Of a stretch of 64,000 nt of DNA, positions 22,809 to 33,408 are shown in pieces. Below the pieces are notes generated by a model. The model saw nothing but the letters and a program-made list of their open reading frames with translations. It was not told where the DNA came from and ran no database searches. Within the stretch, counting starts at the first letter, position 1; the number at the start of each line of letters is the position of its first letter. Origin of the DNA: Phlebotomus papatasi (taxonomy: Eukaryota; Arthropoda; Insecta; Diptera; Psychodidae); assembly GCF_024763615.1 (NCBI RefSeq), contig NC_077224.1:50230712-50294711 (forward strand), given 5' to 3'. The translations under genes and the position numbers were made by a program.

Positions 22809-23242
22809 GTTCAGTAATAACCTTTCGAAGAGACAAAGCCACTCCAAAGCCAAGCCAAAGCTATTCGAAAATCTACGGAAAGCCTAAAGTTCGAGTTCAT
22901 ATACCCGCCGCTTTAGCAGTGATTGTTCTGCCATTTCGAATTTCGATATTCTTGACACTTCAATCGTCAACAATGCCAGCAACACTGTGCAAACTTTTGC
23001 TACAAAAAGTGAATTTTCGTATAGTTTTTCATACTATTTCAGGATGGTAGAACGTCTTAATTGCAATTTCATTCAAAGAATTGTCCTTTTGATGAACTTG
23101 CTCACTTTTGTGTAACTCGTCGGTTTAAACGTTCGAACTTCCAACGGGTTTTTAGGTAAGTTCTCTCTGATATACCTTCGAATCGGTAAAGGAAAAACCT
23201 CAACCGAAGAGAGCTCTAAAATCGAGGAGGTTATTACTGAAC
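22809..23242. mobile_element. GTTCAGTAATAACC element, copy D (full)
   Basis: Full-length with GTTCAGTAATAACCTTTCGA left and GGTTATTACTGAAC right. No insertion and no coding frame of note. Confidence 0.8.
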
Positions 23243-23459
23243 GAGAGGATTTGGTCACTTAACTTTAATAATCCAATTTTAAATTTTGAAGTTTAAAATT
23301 GGATTAAATTATTGGTTAAATTTTTCTAAAAAAAATCGTAATTGATAAGAAATTAGGGCAGTTAAGCCTTAGATCTGAAGCCCGTATAAGTCTGTCTAGG
23401 GCCTAATGCTCAGTGAGATTAGCCTGATTGGGCTGATTATTGAGTAAATAGCATTGGTA

Positions 23460-24000
23460 CACAATCTCCCCTCCTCAAGATAGTCCTGTAGAATTCAGTA
23501 GCGCGGCTTTGTAACCTAGCTCCCAGTCTCTTCTCCTACCGGAGGAACTCTATAAGCACCAATTCCATTCCCGGATGAAGGAGTATATCACAACAAGTTT
23601 ACGCCTGGTACTTAACTCGTGCTAAGTCCCTCTTCGTTGAATCCCTTTTCGCCGAGGACCACCAGTTGATTTACTCATCGAAGACAGCTATCCGTCTGCG
23701 TGGCTGTAAGATGTCCCAACCTAGTCCTGTAACTCTCTTAGCATTGCGAGCGTGCCCTTCTTTCGCGCTGGATGCCGCCTCTTCATCATGACTTTTATGG
23801 CCGTCGCACCATCTGATATCCTGCATATAAGGACCCCATCTCTGATAAAAGGGAAGCCCTATAATCCTAACCCTTACAGAAGACGTCTTTGCGCCCGGTA
23901 GAAGTATTGAAATGGAACCTATGCTTCGCCACTGCTGACACAGTCCCGGGTCTCTTCCTCCCTCTTTGTAGGTCCTAAAAAGTCCCATTCACAACAGTAC
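23460..24000 (-). other. GC-richer unassigned block, possible LTR-element fragment
   Basis: Noticeably higher GC than its surroundings. The minus strand has a 105-codon frame (23671-23988) that is not recognised. On the minus strand, a purine run GAGGAGGGGAGATTGTG near 23460-23480 resembles a polypurine tract next to an LTR start, but no second LTR or reverse transcriptase motif was found. It could equally be a host exon or another repeat. Confidence 0.25.
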
Positions 24001-24161
24001 AATAGATTTAAATTTTATTCTCTACATAAATTGTTTGGGATCCTCATACTGTCTCCATACGTTTCTAGCTGAGACTGTTGTGGTTTTCATAACCTCTCAC
24101 GCCTTAGGCAAATAAGATCTATCTTACATCAGCTCAAGGTATCTTTCCCCGAATTATAGTA

Positions 24162-24501
24162 CAGTGGACTCTCTCAAATTCGGGCATATGGAGCCGAAAT
24201 GTCAGCCGAATTAGACAGAAATTCGGGCGACTAACTTTTTGAAATACAACGATTTTTTATTCATGTGCATATAGATATTGAGTTTACATACTTATATATA
24301 ACGTAAATTGCATGAAAATCCCTCAATAATGCAAAATCATATCAAAACTAAGACAAACCATGCCAAATTTGAGCATATTTGATTCATTTGATAATCATAA
24401 TCAAACTTGAAAAATTACAACAAACTTTTTTCAAATGTAACCGCTGCCCGAATTAAAAAGTAGTCCGATCTTAAAAGAGCCGAATTTGCGAGAGTCTACT
24501 G
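24162..24501. mobile_element. CAGTGGACTCTCTC MITE (340 bp)
   Basis: Ends CAGTGGACTCTCTCAAATTC and inverted CAGTAGACTCTCGCAAATTC, flanked by TA on both sides (24160-24161, 24502-24503). Interior words GAGCCGAA and CGAATT repeat in both orientations. Same size and end type as the MITEs at 13767, 33069 and 38180 but with a different interior. Confidence 0.82.
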
Positions 24502-24838
24502 TACTGAATTGAATACCCATTTGACTAGTATTTCTCAAATTTCTCGCCTTATAACAATAAATACTCTGCTAAGGCATCCATAAGGGTCCCGGTCAAAATC
24601 CCTGACGCCGAAATCCCGAAAGCCAAATTCCCGAACGCCAAAATCCCGAAAGCCAAAATCCCGAAGGCAAAGGGAAATCTTCTGTGTCTTAGGAAATTAT
24701 CCTAAACATTTTCCTCCATATAATTTCATCCCTTTCAGGATTTTAAAAATTCGGGATTTTGGCTGCCACCGATCCATAACTTTTCAAACCGGAATGTCTC
24801 CATTTCAATCCAGATCCAGCGCTTCTAGTTGTTTAGTC
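24450..24838. repeat. 389-bp tandem duplication, unit 1
   Basis: Nearly identical to the following unit. It starts inside the right end of the 24162 MITE and includes one minisatellite-bearing element (24584-24770). Confidence 0.9.
24584..24770. mobile_element. CCAAAATCCCGAA element inside duplication unit 1
   Basis: Starts GGTCCCGGTCAAAATCC, carries four to five CCAAAATCCCGAAAG-type repeats, and ends with the inverted TCGGGATTTTGGCTGCCACC. The inner part (TTTCATCCCTTTCAGGATTTT and CCTAAACATTTTCC) matches the elements at 37310 and 53902. Repeated exactly at 24973-25160. Confidence 0.7.
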
Positions 24839-25229
24839 GAATTAAAAAGTAGTCCGATCTTAAAAGAGCCGAATTTGCGAGAGTCTACTGTACTGAATTG
24901 AATACCCATTTGACTAGTATTTCTCAAATTTCTCGCCTTATAACAATAAATACTCTGCTAAGGCATCCATAAGGGTCCCGGTCAAAATCCCTGACGCCGA
25001 AATCCCGAAAGCCAAATTCCCGAACGCCAAAATCCCGAAAGCCAAAATCCCGAAGGCAAAGGGAAATCTTCTGTGTCTTAGGAAATTATCCTAAACATTT
25101 TCCTCCATATAATTTCATCCCTTTCAGGATTTTTAAAAATTCGGGATTTTGGCTGCCACCGATCCATAACTTTTCAAACCGGAATGTCTCCATTTCAATC
25201 CAGATCCAGCGCTTCTAGTTGTTTAGTCG
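24839..25229. repeat. 389-bp tandem duplication, unit 2
   Basis: Differs from unit 1 by a one-base length change in an A/T run (ATTTTAAAAATT versus ATTTTTAAAAATT); no other difference was noticed. Three bases (CGA) are shared at the breakpoints. Very recent duplication, or an assembly artefact. Confidence 0.9.
24973..25160. mobile_element. CCAAAATCCCGAA element inside duplication unit 2
   Basis: The same element as 24584-24770, copied by the tandem duplication and not by transposition. Confidence 0.7.
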
Positions 25230-26984
25230 ATAGTACGCTCTCAGTGGATACGAACGCGATTTCGTACTGAGGCGTGCAAGTGTTAAGACGCAGTGATGCG
25301 ACGGTGTGGAGCCTGCACCAATCGATTTCATAAGCAGGTCACCTCCTACTAATTTAATGTAGAATAGAAATAGATTTGGTTTATGATTTCCCCATTTTCA
25401 TGAATTTTCTAAACACCTGAAATTAAATAGAAAAGCACCATGAAAATTGACTGATGGAAGGTGAATTACACAACTGGATTGTTTTCAGCAGTAAGTTGTC
25501 GAGATGCACTAAAATTAAGTACACAAATGACAATTTGAGCAAAAAAATATTTATTGAAGTTCATTAAATTCTGGAATATTGTAGTATTTTAAGATATCTT
25601 TTATTTGCATTCTTGTTTGCATCTGAAATTATCAAAGATCGCCCAACTCTGAATTTTGGATTTGAATTTTGAAAAGTATTTCTTATTAAATTAGTGCCCT
25701 ATCGCCTTCAGTCCAACTCGTCCAACGTTAATTCAAATAGTTTTTTCTTTTTGTTTTTGTTTTAAGCCCTATGAATTTATTTATTCTTAATTTTTATCTA
25801 TATGCCGCTGTATCGACTTTGGAAAACTCTGTGTGATACATTATACATATATGATTGAATGTCATGTGAAGAACCAAAACTGTAGGAAGAAGGGGAGTCT
25901 GTAGGAGGAAGATAAACAAAAGTATCCACCTCCTAGCTACGTTCTAACGACCAGTAGACCATCATTATTATTTGCTCTATGGATGCATATCATTAAAAAG
26001 GTATTTTGACCAGTTCCATCGTTTGTTATTTTATACCATTGGACCGTACACGAGAGAGAATCATCGTGGAAAAAAATCAGGGAAATTCCTTGCGATACTC
26101 TTCCTATGTTGAACCATCTCCCGCCTGTTCTTCGTTTTTGGAGAAAAAGGAAAAGATGCAGAGTGGACATCGTGTCTCGAAGCATCCCATGTAAAATGTA
26201 TCTCATGACCTCTTCCATATTCACAGACATCAATTCGCCCAGGAAGCTCTGCCTGAAGTGTACAATTTCGTGCTATTTTTTTTCTATCCTTATTTGACTG
26301 CTCAAGAAAATCGATTGCAAATTTAATTTTCCCTGTGACCTATCATTTTTCATTTTATGCACAACATTTGAAAGAATTTGGCGCATTTATCACGTCGATG
26401 GAGCTTTTTCTAGAGGTCCATGTTCAAGAAAGATTTTTATTGGTGGGATATAAGCAATTTGTAGTAAAATTTTGCAGAGGAATATCTGAAGAAAATTTAT
26501 TTACTTGTATCTCGTAATTTGAATAATCTAGTCTGACAAAGTTTTTATGTGAAATTTTTAAAAACAAATTTATTAATTATGCTTTTTGATTAGTACGTTA
26601 ATAAAATTCGAAAGAAATTCTACGTGTCATTAATATTGACAATGCAAGACTAAACCAATATTCTTTTTCAGATATGTACATTGACTGAGAGAAGGTCAAG
26701 TGTTTCTAGCAACACAAAGTAAGTGTTTGTTACCATGCAAATTTAACACGCGAACCAACCAACCCTTATACGGGCTTCAGACCTTAGTTTTAGGCTTAGG
26801 TTTAGTAATATGGCTTAGCTGCTATAATTTCTCAAAATCAATATTTTTGATAATTTTTTTACTTAGTATGGATATTTATAATAGAAATTGACAAATTATA
26901 TCTTGAAAAATCATTGCAATAGCTTGTTTAGAAAAAAGTGCGTGATGTCAGATCCCCCTTACGCCATTATGATACAGTACTAAA
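25230..26984. other. Single-copy-looking DNA with a short repeat fragment
   Basis: Mostly unassigned. Around 26762-26830 there is TATACGGGCTTCAGACCTTA, a fragment of the family seen at 22538 and 61346. Short frames at 26006-26297 overlap on both strands and have no recognisable domain. Confidence 0.3.
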
Positions 26985-27180
26985 ATTTGTTTTCCCAATA
27001 ACTCAGCCCATATGGGGCATCGATCGGATTTAAATGTTAGTGTTATTGTTGTAGCTGGACCTAAGAGCTTTCGAATTACAAAAAGAACTTAAGGCCTCCT
27101 ACGCCCGCCCATCGACCCGAGCTAGCAGCGGTCAACATTTTAATTTTCAAATGACCATATTCATATCACGGGTTCTAATT
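26985..27180. repeat. Diverged single unit of the 61.6-kb element
   Basis: Follows the order of one unit of the 61555 element: GTTGTAGCTGGACCTAAGAG, CTTAAGGCCTCCTA, CGACCCGAGC, a GGTCAA word, and ACCATA.. GTTCTAAT. An isolated unit suggests the unit itself is old and dispersed. Confidence 0.45.
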
Positions 27181-27395
27181 CTCAGAATTTGAAAAATTTT
27201 GATGTTTTGGTAGGCTTTCTTCTTCTGAATACCCCAACTTCATCAGTTTTAATCGAAGGTCTGATTAATCGAAAAGTAGATTTTCGAAAATTCGATGATG
27301 AATATTTCGAAATCTGGACGATATTTTTTCTCGAAATTTTAGTATGTTCTAGTTGAGGCCGAGACATTTCCAAAGGTTGGTCGTGTTCCTTCCTA

Positions 27396-27648
27396 CACTG
27401 AGGGAAATCCGAAAAAGTTAAAATAACATTAAGGAAATGTTTATTTTACCCTGAAGTATTGATTCGAAATCGGTGTAAATATTATGCTTTTAGGTGTATT
27501 AGGTGTTAAAGTTACCCTTTTTCATGTTAATTTTACCCTTAAAAAGGTGTAAAATTAACATTAAAAAATGTTGATATATGTTTACACCTAAAAAGTGTTA
27601 AAGTTATGAGGAAAAAGAGTTAATCGCACCCCCGTTTTTTTCTCAGTG
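27396..27648 (+). mobile_element. CACTGAG MITE, copy A (253 bp)
   Basis: Ends CACTGAGGGAAATCCG and TTTTTTTCTCAGTG, with TA on each side (27394-27395, 27649-27650). The interior has palindromic TTAATTTTACCC..GGTGTAAAATTAA words. Five copies occur in the window. TA target suggests a Tc1/mariner-type non-autonomous element. Confidence 0.85.
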
Positions 27649-28063
27649 TACACACAGAAAAATTTTGACTCTAAATTTAAGAATATATGGGAACTTAAAT
27701 TGGACGTGAATCCCCGAGGCGTTTAAGTTTAGAAGCTCTGAGCGAAAGAAATGAGCTAGAATCCCTAGCTCTTTCAAATTAAGAGATCGGGAACTTAAGT
27801 TCAGCATTAGCTGGAAAATGAAAAATGTCTATAGATTTGCAACTAAAACTAAATGATCAAAGGTATTTAGAATTAGGGCATTGGCATTCATTGGATGGGA
27901 TTTGAAATTAAATTCCTGGGTGTTTCTATTTAAGAATTTTCCAATTTTCTGTATGATTTTTATTAATTTTTGACCATTGTTTGAGGGCTTGGGGCCCTCC
28001 CTGGATGATATTCTCTGTATTTCAAAGCCATTTGCTGCGTGAAAATCTTTTTCCAACATTTAA

Positions 28064-28133
28064 GCCTGCACCGAGATTTGAACACGCGACCTTTGTGATG
28101 ACAGTCGAGCATCTTCCAGCTGCGCCACTAACT
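28064..28133 (-). mobile_element. tRNA-like SINE head (minus strand)
   Basis: On the minus strand an A-box-like TGGCGCAGCTGG (28116-28127) and a B-box-like GTGTTCAAATC (28075-28085) are spaced as in a tRNA, but the acceptor stem does not pair and the anticodon arm is imperfect. The element body probably runs toward 27960. It differs from the 9636 SINE head. Confidence 0.6.
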
Positions 28134-28231
28134 CCTATAATATATTCAAAGCATATCGGGAACCGTTGCATCGGCACACACTATATTCCAAAATGACATT
28201 CTAACAGCAGGATGGCAAATTTTACTGGCTT

Positions 28232-28261
28232 GGATAGTAATTTCAATCGAAATTACTATCC
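28232..28261. repeat. Perfect 13-bp palindrome arms, 4-nt loop
   Basis: GGATAGTAATTTC, loop AATC, then its exact complement. A similar short palindrome GGATAGTAA/TTACTATCC lies at 28772-28792, so the two may be ends of one inverted element. Confidence 0.75.
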
Positions 28262-29102
28262 TCCGTTAAAATTTACTGTCTTCCAGTTAAATTCTAATAT
28301 CTAATATGCGGCCAGTAAAATTTACTACCCGGATATTAGAAAATCCCCGAGGCGTTTAAGTTTAGAAGCTCTGAGCCAAAGAAATGGGCTAGAATCCTTA
28401 GTTCTTTCAAGTTAAGAGATCGGGAACTTAAGTTCAGCATTAGCTGAAAAATGAAAAATGTCTACAGATTTGCAAATTGCAACTAAAACTAAATGATCAA
28501 GGATTTAGAATTAGGGCATTGGCATTCATTCAATGGGATTTGAAATTAAATTCCTGGGTGTTTCTGTTTAAGAATTTTTCATTTTTCTGTGTGTAGGTGT
28601 TCCCTGACCCAAGCTAAAGTTTAAAATATCTTAACCGGATCGTAAATAACCAATAATAAGCCCAAATCAGCTTATGATAGCGGAAATTCTTTCCAGAATC
28701 TCACACTGCTTGCAACTCGAAACACTTGGAGAATATTAACCATTCTTCGTACTTTAATTTAAAATTTTCGAGGATAGTAAAAGTTACTATCCAAGTTTCG
28801 ATGATAAATAGGTAAGTGATCGGCAAAGAAAAGATACCATGTTTAGAAGTGGAGAACAAATATCGTAAACATAAGGCTTTTTCTGTTATTATTATTAATC
28901 GTATCGAGACACTTTATTTCTATTACAATGTAATCTTAACAACGTGCTCATGTTGGAAGAATCTGCTGATCGTAGATCGCCCAGGAATGCCTTCCTTTCA
29001 GTGTGAATGCTTCTTCCATGTGCCCAGAGGTTTTGGGCAGAGGCGGTGCATTTTTATTCCGTTTTATCACAGTAAAATGTGTTTTCTAGACATTCAGATC
29101 TA

Positions 29103-29202
29103 TGCACTGGGCGGGACTCGAATTCACAACACTAATGTGAATCAAGCCAGGGATATATCCGTTCAAGAGCCAATGGTCTTGCCTATTGCGCCACTGAGAT
29201 CC
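29103..29202 (-). mobile_element. tRNA-like SINE head with long variable arm
   Basis: Minus strand: A-box-like TGGCGCAATAGG (29182-29193) and B-box-like GAATTCGAGTCCCG (29112-29125), separated by a longer spacer like that of class II (Leu/Ser) tRNAs. Downstream CGCCCAGTGCA matches the plus-strand sequence at 63730. The body may extend left to about 28940. The 133-codon plus-strand frame over it is not a gene. Confidence 0.6.
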
Positions 29203-29346
29203 CCTTTCCTGTTATGAAGGATCACTTTATATTGAATGATTCACTTCCAGTCCAACTTAGCACTTGGCAAGAACTCGACACAATCTTTGTTATCCTTAAA
29301 GGGATAATAGCACTGAAATATAAAATAATCCAGGAATCATTAAGTA

Positions 29347-29596
29347 CACTGAGAGAAATCCGAAAAAGTTAAAATAACATCCCGGAAATGCTAATTTTAC
29401 CCTGCAATATTGATCCAAAATCGGTGTAAGTATTACCCTTTATAGGTTTATTAGGGGTTAAAGTTACCTTTTTATGTTAATTTTATCCTTAAAATGGTGT
29501 AAAATTAACATTAAAAATGTTGATATTATTTTTACACCTAAAAAGTGTTAAAGTTCTGAGGAAAAAAAGTTAATCGCACCCTGTTTTTTCTCAGTG
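29347..29596 (+). mobile_element. CACTGAG MITE, copy B (250 bp)
   Basis: Full copy, CACTGAGAGAAATCCG to TTTTTTCTCAGTG, flanked by TA. The right TA is shared with the next element (29597). Confidence 0.85.
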
Positions 29597-29817
29597 TAGG
29601 GGAAAGTGCCCATGCTTTATACGGTCCCAAGCTTCATATTGACTAAATTTTTCCTATGTTTTTCAATAAATGTAACTCATCGCTCTCATAAATCAAAAAC
29701 TAGGGGAAAGTGTCCTGTTTTTAAAATATATTACGGAGTCACATTTATTCAGAAAGATAGGAAAAATTTTGTCTTTATGAAGCTTGGGACCGTGCAAAGC
29801 ATAGGCACTTTCCCTTA
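29597..29817. mobile_element. TAGGGGAAAGTGCCC MITE (221 bp)
   Basis: About 40-bp inverted ends: TAGGGGAAAGTGCCCATGCT and inverted TAAGGGAAAGTGCCTATGCT, followed on both sides by a CGGTCCCAAGCTTCAT word. A third TAGGGGAAAGTG end lies inside near 29701. A solo end is at 22457. Confidence 0.78.
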
Positions 29818-31797
29818 TATTTCTGTCTTTTTGAGTCTTCATTCTGGAGGTTTAACCTTGCTCCCGAATGTGTCTAATTTCTAAAACACAAGCAAACGTA
29901 TTGAATTTTAAGTTTAAATTATGGGGTAATCGTCCTTACTCCACTATCCTCACCATCCTCAGTATGTTAAGCTATATAGCTAAGCCTTAAATTTGAAATC
30001 TTTATTAGAACAATAAAACTTAAGAGCAAAGAACAAAAAGGCTTTACCACAAAGCCGTGAAGTGTATAACAGCATCACGATCATAACATTTATAGCATTT
30101 TCAATGTAATTAGACATTCATGATCCAAGTAAATTTCATCGTTATCAAAGAATTGAAAATGAAAGGGTGGAAAATTGATTTCTAGTGTGAGCCATGGAGG
30201 AAGGTAACATGGGAAAGCGTGTAATTTATTCCTTGCGTATACAAACACTAATGTCATTATTATCAGTCCAGAGAGATGCACTTGTCGGGAAAACGCACTA
30301 GTATTCTCTGATAAATAAACACAGAATCTAATTAGCGATTCAAAATGAGTTTATATGGCAAAGACTGGCTCGTATTGACGATAGTTTGTGAATATTTCCA
30401 GAGAAAATGAGCGACAGAACAAATTGGTAGTATTGGAGAAATATTGCTTAATTTCTAATTAGAAAGGAAATTGGATCTCACTTGATGTGGAAGTTGCATT
30501 CTATTGATATTGAAATTTGATTAAATCGATGTGATGGCAGTAGAATTTGCAATATTTGCTACAATTAATTGCCAACACTTTCCCTTTGCCAAAACCAAAG
30601 TAAATGCTTCCCACTCATATATTTGTGCAAGTTACTAATTAAGCCACAAATAGTTTAATAGTTTCTCTGATATTCCAATGCACATTCCTATTCATTTCCA
30701 TCTTCTTTACTCTCATTTGACTATAACTTCCAGGAAAGTGTTCCTCTGTGCCTCATTGGTTGACTTTTTTTTTCTATATAGCTGAAGCTTTCAACACAAT
30801 TATTTCAGCAAAAGGGATTTTTTTTTCCTGGGAAGTTCTTCGACATCCAAACAGTGGACATTATTACTGACGTAACTATGGAGAGAGATCTTTCCTCTTT
30901 CACCCGTGGAGAGCAAAAAAAAGCGCACCCCCGTGTACAATTTAGAGTTGTGAGTTGATGAAAGTTATTCATGGATAAAATTGGGTATTTCTTGCAAGAA
31001 AATAATAATGTCTAGAATATGGAAAAACGGAGCTGTATGAAAAAAAAATAGCGCAAATAGAGGAGATTCCTATTATAAATCATCCCTCTGATGCAATGAT
31101 GTACTTTTTTAGGGGAAAACATTTTTGCAAGAGGATTCCAAGGAATTTTTCAATAGCCTCGAGGGTGTTTTTGAAAGTTGCAAAAACACTATACTGCATT
31201 AATAGCAGAAATTTTAACACCCAAAGGGTTTAATTATATCTCAAGAACTTTGTAAATAAGGATGCATCATAGAGATGAAAATTAACATTATAAAAATTCA
31301 AACTATTTGTATTTTCATACAAAAAACACTGAGCTATATGACTTATTCATTTCAATGGATAGCTTTGTGCTTTCAAAAATATACAGCTTCTGAAAATATA
31401 AAAAAAATATCAAGATTAAAGTTCTGCGAACTTAATTAAACTTTTTTAGAAATTTTCCGAAAGACGTTTCACGAAAAAAAAGTCTATATAGTGGTTTAGT
31501 AAAGCAAAAAAATCCATACTGAAGTCATATAGGGCTTAATATATCACTTTAATCTTTTTTTTTTGAACTTTTTTAAAAGAAGTTATGTGGAGAAATTTGT
31601 GAAAAACTAAAACTCTCAACGGATTAAGAGGTTACGTGGTTATGAAAACTATAAAAAAAAGAACATATCTTCTCTAACTTTTTCCAACATAATAAAAAAA
31701 ATATTTAGTACAATCTCTTAAGAATATAAAAATACAACGTTTAAACTAAATTTTCTGAAACTTTCATTAAAAAATATTAAAATTTAGCCTTTGCAGC
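29818..31797. other. Single-copy-looking DNA
   Basis: Two kilobases with no repeat partner in the window and no supported gene; becomes very AT-rich after 31000. Confidence 0.3.
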
Positions 31798-32031
31798 CTG
31801 GGGTGACATGATAACTTGTTTTCGATACTATCGACTGTCGATTCTGAAAAATTTAAACGAAAGCTGCACTTCCTGTCTAATACAGATATTTTTCAACAGT
31901 CACATTCTTTAAAGAATGTCACAATAAATGGTCCCACAATGCATAAAAGTCGACATTCACTTCATCTAACAGATATACATTTATCGATACTATCGATTAA
32001 ATATTGTCGAAAAGTTATTATTCCACCCCTG
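31798..32031. mobile_element. CTGGGGTGACATGATAAC MITE (234 bp)
   Basis: Ends CTGGGGTGACATGATAAC and inverted CAGGGGTGGAATAATAAC, then TCGATACTATCGA in both orientations. The same ends and subterminal TGTCGA words bound the Harbinger-like element at 48306-49479, so this is probably its non-autonomous relative. No clear 3-bp duplication. Confidence 0.7.
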
Positions 32032-32242
32032 ATTTTCGAAAACCTTTTTCGAAAAGAAAAAAATATTTTTCGGTAGTTACGATTATGATTACTCAGAGTA
32101 GATTGACCAGAAGTTAAAAAACTAAAAAAATCTCGTTGGAAGAAGAGATAAACTCGTACTTGAACGAAATATTTTTGAAAAAAATTAAATTAGTATTTTT
32201 GAGAATTTTTTTAGAAAAGCAAATTACCAATTACAGAGGTCC

Positions 32243-32390
32243 TTGGATTATGCACATTAGGATTAAGCATATAATAGGATTATGCAAATACACTTATTCA
32301 TTTTGCCTAACAGTTGGAGCTAATTTGTGAAATCATTTTTCTAAATACCCTTAAGTGCCTTAAATGTATATACTTTTTGGAACAATTGGG
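32243..32390. repeat. GGATTATGCAC interspersed repeat, copy 2
   Basis: Collinear with 18113-18252: GGATTATGCAC, AATAGGATTATGCAA, TTTTGCCTAACAG, AAATCATTTTTCTAAATAC and AATGTATA. Confidence 0.5.
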
Positions 32391-32797
32391 GCTGAAAGTA
32401 GCCCGACAAATCAACACCAACAATGTTTTTCATATTCAATATATTACGAAGTTTCTATAATTTTTTTCGAAAGAAATGTCCTACGGGTATGAAAATTTTT
32501 TGTATGTAAAAAGTCATTTGTGCGGTTTCTCTTGGTTCCAAAAATATGCGTAATCTCGGGACCTCTTGTACTACGTATTTATCGCCACGTTTCGTTTTGT
32601 AAAGTAAGTTGTGATCAAGTGATCCACTCAAACTCAAAGCCATAAAGCCACTCTAAAGCCAAGCCAAACCTATTCGAAAATCTACGGAAAACCTAAAGTG
32701 CAAGTTCACGTATTCGTCGCATTAGCGCTGATTATTCTGCCTTTTCCAAGTTCGGTGTTCTTGATACTTCCAATTCAATCGTCAACAATGTCAACAA

Positions 32798-32971
32798 CAC
32801 TGGCAAAAAGGAAAGGATCATCCGAAGATTATTTGATATCGGTGTTTTGACACTTATTTAACTTCTGAACAAATAAATAAAAACAATGAAAAAGTCATCT
32901 TTGAAAAAGTCGTATTTGATCCTTTTGTAAAGGACCAAAGATTATATTAGATCCTTTTATTTTTGCCAGTG
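32798..32971. mobile_element. CACTGGCAAAAA MITE (174 bp)
   Basis: Ends CACTGGCAAAAAGGAAAGGA and inverted CACTGGCAAAAATAAAAGGA, each running into a GATC word. Absent from the same place in copies A, B and D. TIR-only element; superfamily not assigned. Confidence 0.75.
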
Positions 32972-33068
32972 AAAAGTCTGTAAACGTTTGCTTCAAAAAG
33001 TGAATTTTTGTATAGTTTTGTGGAATTTGAGGTTGGCAGACCGTTTCAAGCGGATTTTTATTAAAATA

Positions 33069-33408
33069 CAGTAGAGTTCCTCAAATTTGAACATTTGGGG
33101 GGTATAGATGACATTTCTCACTCCTCAAATTTGAACAATATTTTCAAACACGTATCGGAATTCATGTGAAATGCACTTCCCTAAATTAAGATAAATAACT
33201 TTAGAGAGTATTACCAATGTCATTTATTATGAAATAAACAGAATTTGTTGCGGAAGTTAATATAATACGTAACTATTCAAGAAACACCAGAGAAAAATCG
33301 TTATAATTCAGACTCCACGCAAAACTTTCTTTACATAACCTCAAATTTTACATTTTGAACTCAACCGTCGTTCAAATTTGAGGAGTTCGAATTTAAGGAA
33401 CTCGACTG
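33069..33408. mobile_element. CAGTAGAGTTCCTC MITE, copy 2 (340 bp)
   Basis: Homologous along its length to 13767-14112; the TA duplication is intact at 33067-33068 and 33409-33410. It lies in a different, older repeat, so both copies are independent insertions. Confidence 0.88.

Larger units (their letters stand above)
22538..23390. repeat. GGTCTTCAGATTAGAGG repeat split by GTTCAGTAATAACC copies
   Basis: Left part 22538-22630 and right part 23245-23390 match the continuous copy at 61346-61515 (CAGACTAGAGGCTTAG, CCGAAAGTCTCAAAATCC, and CTGATAAGAAATTAG, GTTAAGCCTTA at the other end). The ends are loosely inverted. The intervening block is the two tandem GTTCAGTAATAACC copies. Confidence 0.6.
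27651..28593. mobile_element. CACACAGAAAAATT element with 245-bp internal direct repeats
   Basis: Starts CACACAGAAAAATTTT at the TA that ends CACTGAG copy A, and finishes TTTTTCTGTGTG before another TA (28594-28595). Direct repeats 27709-27953 and 28342-28593 are about 90% alike by eye; the first ends in a decayed TTTTCTGTA. It is most simply one full copy of about 303 bp followed by a 5'-truncated copy, with a SINE head between; an LTR-like origin is less likely. Confidence 0.55.

Noticed and set aside
23671..23988. 105-codon minus-strand frame as a host exon or retroelement gene
   Set aside because: GC-rich and open, but no domain, partner LTR or splice-supported continuation was recognised; kept only as an unassigned block.
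27709..28593. LTR retrotransposon from the two 245-bp direct repeats
   Set aside because: The outer ends are TIR-like with TA flanks, there is no primer-binding site, polypurine tract or pol remnant, and the interval is only about 390 bp.
28816..29217. 133-codon plus-strand frame
   Set aside because: It overlaps a tRNA-derived SINE in antisense; the C-terminal part is the translated B-box region.
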